DNA of 64,000 nucleotides, taken from positions 62,001 to 126,000 of the forward strand of contig CAYHFW010000003.1 of the NCBI GenBank assembly GCA_964355975.1, in the 5' to 3' direction. The notes beneath the pieces were generated by a model. It was given only the letters and a program-made list of their open reading frames with translations. It made no database searches and had not been told where the DNA came from. Origin of the DNA: F1-60-MAGs104 sp964355975 (GTDB lineage: Bacteria > Planctomycetota > Phycisphaerae > Phycisphaerales > SM1A02). Position 1 is the stretch's first letter. Each line of letters starts with the position of its first letter. The position numbers and the translations under genes are program-made. Shown piece by piece: positions 60,686 through 64,000 of this stretch.

Positions 60686-60850
60686 TTAGCAGGCTGCTGA
60701 AATGCCCCGCGAACTTCGCTCGACCGCTTGAATTGGTGGGCGCGTGTCGAAATCCGACACTCGTCACCATTTCAAGAGCGAATCGCGCAGAGTGCAACGG
60801 CGGGCTGTCGCAACCCCTGAGACTCGAGGACAGTTTTAGCAGCCTGTTCG
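60686..60850. mobile_element. MITE-like palindromic element upstream of the MutL-like gene
   Basis: A 165-bp imperfect palindrome without coding capacity. Outer arms CAGGCTGCTGAAA (60690-60702) and the complementary TTTTAGCAGCCTG (60834-60846); an inner region in which CGCTTGAATTGGTG (60725-60738) mirrors CACCATTTCAAGAGCG (60765-60780); and a central hairpin GTGTCG-AAAT-CCGACAC around 60744-60760. Such structures are typical of MITEs or REP elements. No target-site duplication could be confirmed. Confidence 0.55.
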
Positions 60851-60899
60851 AGTCGAGCTAACCTTAGCCGTCCAATCATTGGGCGGCACCGAGTCAGTG

Positions 60900-61544
60900 A
60901 TGGCCAGAACACCACGATCAGTTGACGAGTTGGGGGCGACCCAGAAACCATTCACTCGTCGCGCCGCGCGAGTTGCCGGAGTCATGAGCCTCGGCGGTGT
61001 GGTGGTGGCGCTCGCCGTTGGTTTTTTTCTGTGGATGGCGGGTCCACCAATGATTCGGGAAGTCGCCGCCCCCCCGGTGTGGGGCGATGTTCCAATTGGA
61101 TATCCGGTCTACCCGCACTCCCCGCGCGCACCTGGCGCTGGATACAGAACCGACGGCGCATCCGGGATGGCTTACTCCGCCGATCGAGCTGGGCGGTCCT
61201 ATCACAGGACATCTGTCGTCGTCATGGAGCAGAAAGTTCAAACCATCTTCCGGCGAGAACAAACGCGCTTCGGCTGGCCATGGCACTGCATCGAGGTCGT
61301 TCGATTCACGCAGTTGCAGCAAGGTCTGGCAGGAAATGCTCCGCTCGAGAAGGGCACTGCCTTTCGCTTGCTCGTCCCCACCGTCTTTGCAGACGCCGGT
61401 TTGTATTCGCTGGTGGGTGTGATGTGTTGGGCGGTCGGCGGCAGCATGCGCCGAGAGCATCGGCGGTCGCACGGACTCTGCACCAATTGCGCATACCCCC
61501 TTCGCCACGCCTCGCGATGCCCAGAGTGCGGCGCATCGGCTTGA
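60900..61544 (+). CDS. Membrane protein with C-terminal zinc-ribbon-like CxxC pair, unknown function
   Basis: Not recognised. ATG at 60900 (214 residues); a TTG at 60879 is in frame but less likely. Two transmembrane segments: about 27-50 (GVMSLGGVVVALAVGFFLWMAG) and about 160-180 (VFADAGLYSLVGVMCWAVGG). Between them is a Pro/Tyr/Arg-rich extracytoplasmic part. The end has LCTNCAYPLRH-SRCPECG, a CxxC-x(8-9)-CxxC zinc ribbon common at the C-terminus of small planctomycete membrane proteins. Divergent from the MutL-like gene, with the palindrome in between. Confidence 0.8.
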   Translation: MARTPRSVDELGATQKPFTRRAARVAGVMSLGGVVVALAVGFFLWMAGPPMIREVAAPPVWGDVPIGYPVYPHSPRAPGAGYRTDGASGMAYSADRAGRSYHRTSVVVMEQKVQTIFRREQTRFGWPWHCIEVVRFTQLQQGLAGNAPLEKGTAFRLLVPTVFADAGLYSLVGVMCWAVGGSMRREHRRSHGLCTNCAYPLRHASRCPECGASA

Positions 61545-61614
61545 GGTTCGCACGATTCGTGATTGGACTGACCGCGAGCGTTCGGCAGAGAAAGAGCCCA
61601 TCTACACTCGCCGA

Positions 61615-62010
61615 GTGCACGAACCGCGCCAAGATGCAAACTCATTGAAGTCAAAGCGGGGATTTGAGCGACTCTTCAACGCCCTCAGATACAGCATTGC
61701 AGGATTGCGCGCAGCGGCGAAGCATGAAGAGGCCTTCAAACAAGAATTGTGCGTCGTTGTGCCGCTCTCGATCGCGGCGTGGTTCGTTCCAGTACCGCTC
61801 GTGCAACGGGCGCTGCTCTTCGCAGTGCTGCAAGTCATTCTCATCGTCGAACTCTTGAACTCTGCGATCGAGGCAAACACAGATCACATCTCGCTCGAAC
61901 TCCATCCGCTCGCCAAGCGGGCCAAGGACATGGGAAGCGCCGCAGTCTTGCTCTCGATCGTGATCTCTGCGGCGATTTGGTTTGCCGTGCTTTGGCAGAG
62001 ATTCGGGTGA
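61615..62010 (+). CDS. dgkA: Diacylglycerol kinase (prokaryotic DgkA type)
   Basis: Small integral-membrane kinase that phosphorylates diacylglycerol or undecaprenol with ATP. 131 residues, typical. GTG start at 61615. Motifs: N-terminal AGLRAAAKHEEAFKQEL with the substrate-binding Glu, and VELLNSAIEANTDHISLELHPLAKRAKDMGSAAVLL, the family's signature with the catalytic E and N. Three membrane helices. Undecaprenol kinase activity would fit the WecA-type genes in this window, but that is inference. Confidence 0.94.
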   Translation: MHEPRQDANSLKSKRGFERLFNALRYSIAGLRAAAKHEEAFKQELCVVVPLSIAAWFVPVPLVQRALLFAVLQVILIVELLNSAIEANTDHISLELHPLAKRAKDMGSAAVLLSIVISAAIWFAVLWQRFG

Positions 62011-62022
62011 TTCATTACCGAT

Positions 62023-62082
62023 TTCCCTGTTTGCGGGCACATCTCGACTTCTAGCGGTCGACATCTGCCCGTAAACAGGGAA
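62023..62082. repeat. Near-perfect 17-bp inverted repeat element between dgkA and the subtilase gene
   Basis: TTCCCTGTTTGCGGGCA at 62023-62039 pairs with TGCCCGTAAACAGGGAA at 62066-62082, 16 of 17 positions, with a shorter inner stem TCGAC (62044-62048)/GTCGA (62057-62061). It follows dgkA by 12 bp and could act as a bidirectional terminator, but its form (long perfect arms) resembles a dispersed palindromic repeat. Confidence 0.75.
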
Positions 62083-62130
62083 TTTTGCGCTCAGATTCGA
62101 CGTCGTGCGATATCGAAGTAGGTTGTGTCG

Positions 62131-63696
62131 ATGCTTCCTGCCATTCTTGCCGTCGCTGCATCCCTCGCAACCGCTGGGCAGGCCAGCGAAACTTCCCGCG
62201 CGATGTGGATCGAACTCGCTGTGAAAGCGAGTCCAAGGGATGGCATCAAGCCATGCGACACCCCGCTCACGCCTCGCGCACTTGCACGCCGCGCTGCCCA
62301 TCGCACACTCGCTGGACTCGTCGACGAACGCGACCTGCCGATTGCTGCCGATCGCATCGCGGCGATCTCAGCAACAGGCGCTGACCTGCGCGCGCGAAGT
62401 CGTTGGCTCAACGCGGTCTCGGTCAACGCCACGGATGCCGAGATTCGCGCAATCGCGCGATTGCCATTCGTGGTGAAGGTCTCGCCGCTGCACCGTTCGC
62501 ATTCGCGTGAGCAGCTCAAGCAACAACCCGTCGAGGCGCAGGGCGGCGTTGCAGCGCTCGAGTACGGCGCGATGACTGAGCAATTGATGCAGATCAATGC
62601 TCCATCAATGCACGTGCGCGGATTTCACGGCGAAGGCATGGTGATCGGCATTCTCGACACTGGTTTCAATCGAGTGCACGAAGCTTTCCACTCGGCTGAT
62701 CACCCGCTCGATGTAATCGCCGAGTGGGACTTTGTCTCGAACGATGCGAACACTGGCATAGAGACTGGCGACGATCCCAACCAGCACAAACATGGCACTT
62801 GGATTCTTGGCACGATCGCTGCCTATCTTCCGGGCAGCGCGATCGGCGCTGCGTTCGACGCAAAGTTCGTCCTTGCAAAGACCGAGGTCTATGCGACCGA
62901 GACCATCATTGAAGAGGACTACTACGTCGCTGGCCTTGAGTTCATCGAAGCGCACGGAGCAGACCTCGCGACGAGTTCGCTCGGATACATCGATTGGTAC
63001 ACCCCCGAGATGCTCGACGGCCTCACCGCGATCACAACGCGTGGCGTCAACATCGCCACCGCCAATGGACTCGTCTGCCTCACTGCTGCGGGAAATTCTG
63101 GCAATGACGCTGACAGCGCAACGCATTCGATCATCGCTCCCAGCGACGCATTCAATGTGATCACATGCGGCGCGGCGAACGGCGACGGCACGATCGCGAG
63201 TTTTTCATCGGATGGACCAACTGCAGATGGGCGAGTCAAACCCGAGGTGCTCGCGCGAGGGGTTGCTGTGGCGACGGTCCACTCGACCAACACCACCGGG
63301 CTCAGCGCCGTGAGCGGGACGAGTCTCTCGACCCCACTCATTGCAGGCGCAACTGCACTCTTGATGCAGGCGCGCGGCGATCTCGGCGTGGCTGGAATTC
63401 GAAGTGCGCTCTTTACAACAGCGTCCGACTTCGTTGCAAACGGCGTGACCGATCCACTCTTCGTTCGGGGATACGGCGTGATCTCAACGATTGACGCAGC
63501 CCGCACAGGACGCCACATCGCTGACCTGAATCTCGATGGCATAGTCGATGCAGCAGACCTCACCGCGGTGCTCGCAGGTTGGGGGGTGTGCGCTGATGCA
63601 GATCCCGCAACAGGATTCTGCCCGAGCGACTTCGACCACGATGGCGAGATTGCGGGCAGCGATCTTGCGACCATCTTGAGTGCGTGGGGGAACTGA
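62131..63696 (+). CDS. Secreted S8 subtilisin-like serine protease with dockerin-like tail
   Basis: Exported endopeptidase. ATG at 62131 begins a signal peptide (MLPAILAVAASLATAGQAS); an in-frame GTG is 6 bases upstream. 521 residues: a propeptide resembling an I9-type inhibitor (about 24-120), the S8 catalytic domain with D176 (GILDTGF), H221 (KHGTWILGT), oxyanion N322 (AAGNSG) and S398 (SGTSLSTP), and a C-terminal dockerin-like pair of EF-hand-type repeats (DLNLDGIVDAADLTAVL, FDHDGEIAGSDLATIL, each ending in a WG). Planctomycete secreted proteins often end in this way, perhaps for attachment or calcium binding. Confidence 0.93.
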   Translation: MLPAILAVAASLATAGQASETSRAMWIELAVKASPRDGIKPCDTPLTPRALARRAAHRTLAGLVDERDLPIAADRIAAISATGADLRARSRWLNAVSVNATDAEIRAIARLPFVVKVSPLHRSHSREQLKQQPVEAQGGVAALEYGAMTEQLMQINAPSMHVRGFHGEGMVIGILDTGFNRVHEAFHSADHPLDVIAEWDFVSNDANTGIETGDDPNQHKHGTWILGTIAAYLPGSAIGAAFDAKFVLAKTEVYATETIIEEDYYVAGLEFIEAHGADLATSSLGYIDWYTPEMLDGLTAITTRGVNIATANGLVCLTAAGNSGNDADSATHSIIAPSDAFNVITCGAANGDGTIASFSSDGPTADGRVKPEVLARGVAVATVHSTNTTGLSAVSGTSLSTPLIAGATALLMQARGDLGVAGIRSALFTTASDFVANGVTDPLFVRGYGVISTIDAARTGRHIADLNLDGIVDAADLTAVLAGWGVCADADPATGFCPSDFDHDGEIAGSDLATILSAWGN

Positions 63697-63771
63697 TCGG
63701 TCGCAGCTTGCCGCTGTGTCCCGGTCGTCACTCTCCTTCGCTGCGCGTAGCGCCAAACGCCATGTTTACGG

Positions 63772-63984
63772 TCACTGCGTCTCGGGCGGCTCGCTCGCAA
63801 GCGCTTCGATGCGCAAGCAGAGGTACTCGATCGCGCCTGAGCGTTCAAGAAAAGTCGCGAGGGTCGCCCATGTCGCGGGCTTGATCACGACCGCAACGAA
63901 TGGCTGCAAGAAGTGCATCGCAGCGGCGCCGACTCCAGAAAGTGGACGGCTCGACTCGAAGAACAGCAGCGCGGGTTGTGTCAT
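63772..63984 (-). CDS. Small hypothetical protein
   Basis: 70 residues, hydrophobic first half (LLFFESSRPLSGVGAAAMHFLQPFVAVV) and a helical second half (LATFLERSGAIEYLCLRIEAL). ATG at 63984; the gene converges on the subtilase with a 75-bp gap. Pattern reads as a real compact protein rather than shadow, but no family was recognised. Confidence 0.5.
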   Translation of the reverse strand: MTQPALLFFESSRPLSGVGAAAMHFLQPFVAVVIKPATWATLATFLERSGAIEYLCLRIEALASEPPETQ

Positions 63985-64000
63985 CTGCCGACGAACGATT

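Noticed and set aside
1..64000. tRNA, rRNA or riboswitch genes.
   Set aside because: No recognised structure; all spacers are short and examined.

Overview
This 64 kb window reads as chromosomal DNA of a GC-rich Gram-negative bacterium, most probably a planctomycete close to the Phycisphaerae. That is an inference from gene content: a subtilase ending in the dockerin-like GC repeats common in planctomycetes, a small membrane protein with a C-terminal CxxC zinc ribbon, an exosortase/EpsI polysaccharide locus, a reduced division and cell-wall cluster, and a glutamate-mutase-L-like protein next to a DUF6754-type membrane protein. No rRNA, tRNA, CRISPR array or intact insertion sequence was found. 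Coding density is very high and no stretch over about 230 bp lacks a gene.

Layout. 1-6.8 kb (+): 3' part of priA, then sucA-sucB (2-oxoglutarate dehydrogenase E1 and E2) and a lipoprotein. 6.8-22.9 kb (-): a long array read from right to left: polysaccharide export lipoprotein, exosortase, EpsI, a 1607-residue TPR protein, a Wzz/BY-kinase-like protein, a WecA-type initiating transferase, and then, translationally coupled to it, rsmH, a LysM protein, an ftsL-like gene and ftsI. 23-30.6 kb (-): pyrB, radA, a small unknown gene, an isolated nuoH, and carB. 30.7-34.2 kb (+): plsC-like acyltransferase, ruvA, mannose-1-phosphate guanylyltransferase, ruvX and a nucleotidyltransferase pair. 34.2-49.2 kb (-): a DUF606 transporter, a lipoprotein with an internal duplication, a giant autotransporter of about 4044 residues with roughly 46-49 Gly-rich repeats (broken by one frameshift), and an unknown protein. 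49.2-60.7 kb (-): a nine-gene run: MutL-like ASKHA protein, lipoyl/KOW-like protein, a nuclease-helicase, Fn3/DUF6754 membrane protein, three further membrane proteins, zwf and pgl. 60.7-64 kb: a MITE-like palindrome, a zinc-ribbon membrane protein, dgkA, a second inverted-repeat element, a secreted subtilase and one small gene.

How they work together. The 10-23 kb block looks like an envelope locus: sugar-phosphate transfer to undecaprenyl phosphate, chain-length control, export, and exosortase processing, followed directly by septal peptidoglycan genes; the GDP-mannose gene at 32 kb could supply sugar nucleotides. The least explained and most interesting unit is the MutL-like/KOW-like/DUF6754/membrane-protein set at 51.6-60.7 kb, whose tight spacing (three ATGA overlaps among the membrane genes and short gaps) suggests a single undescribed membrane-associated complex, interrupted by a probable defence-type nuclease-helicase and coupled to the oxidative pentose phosphate genes.
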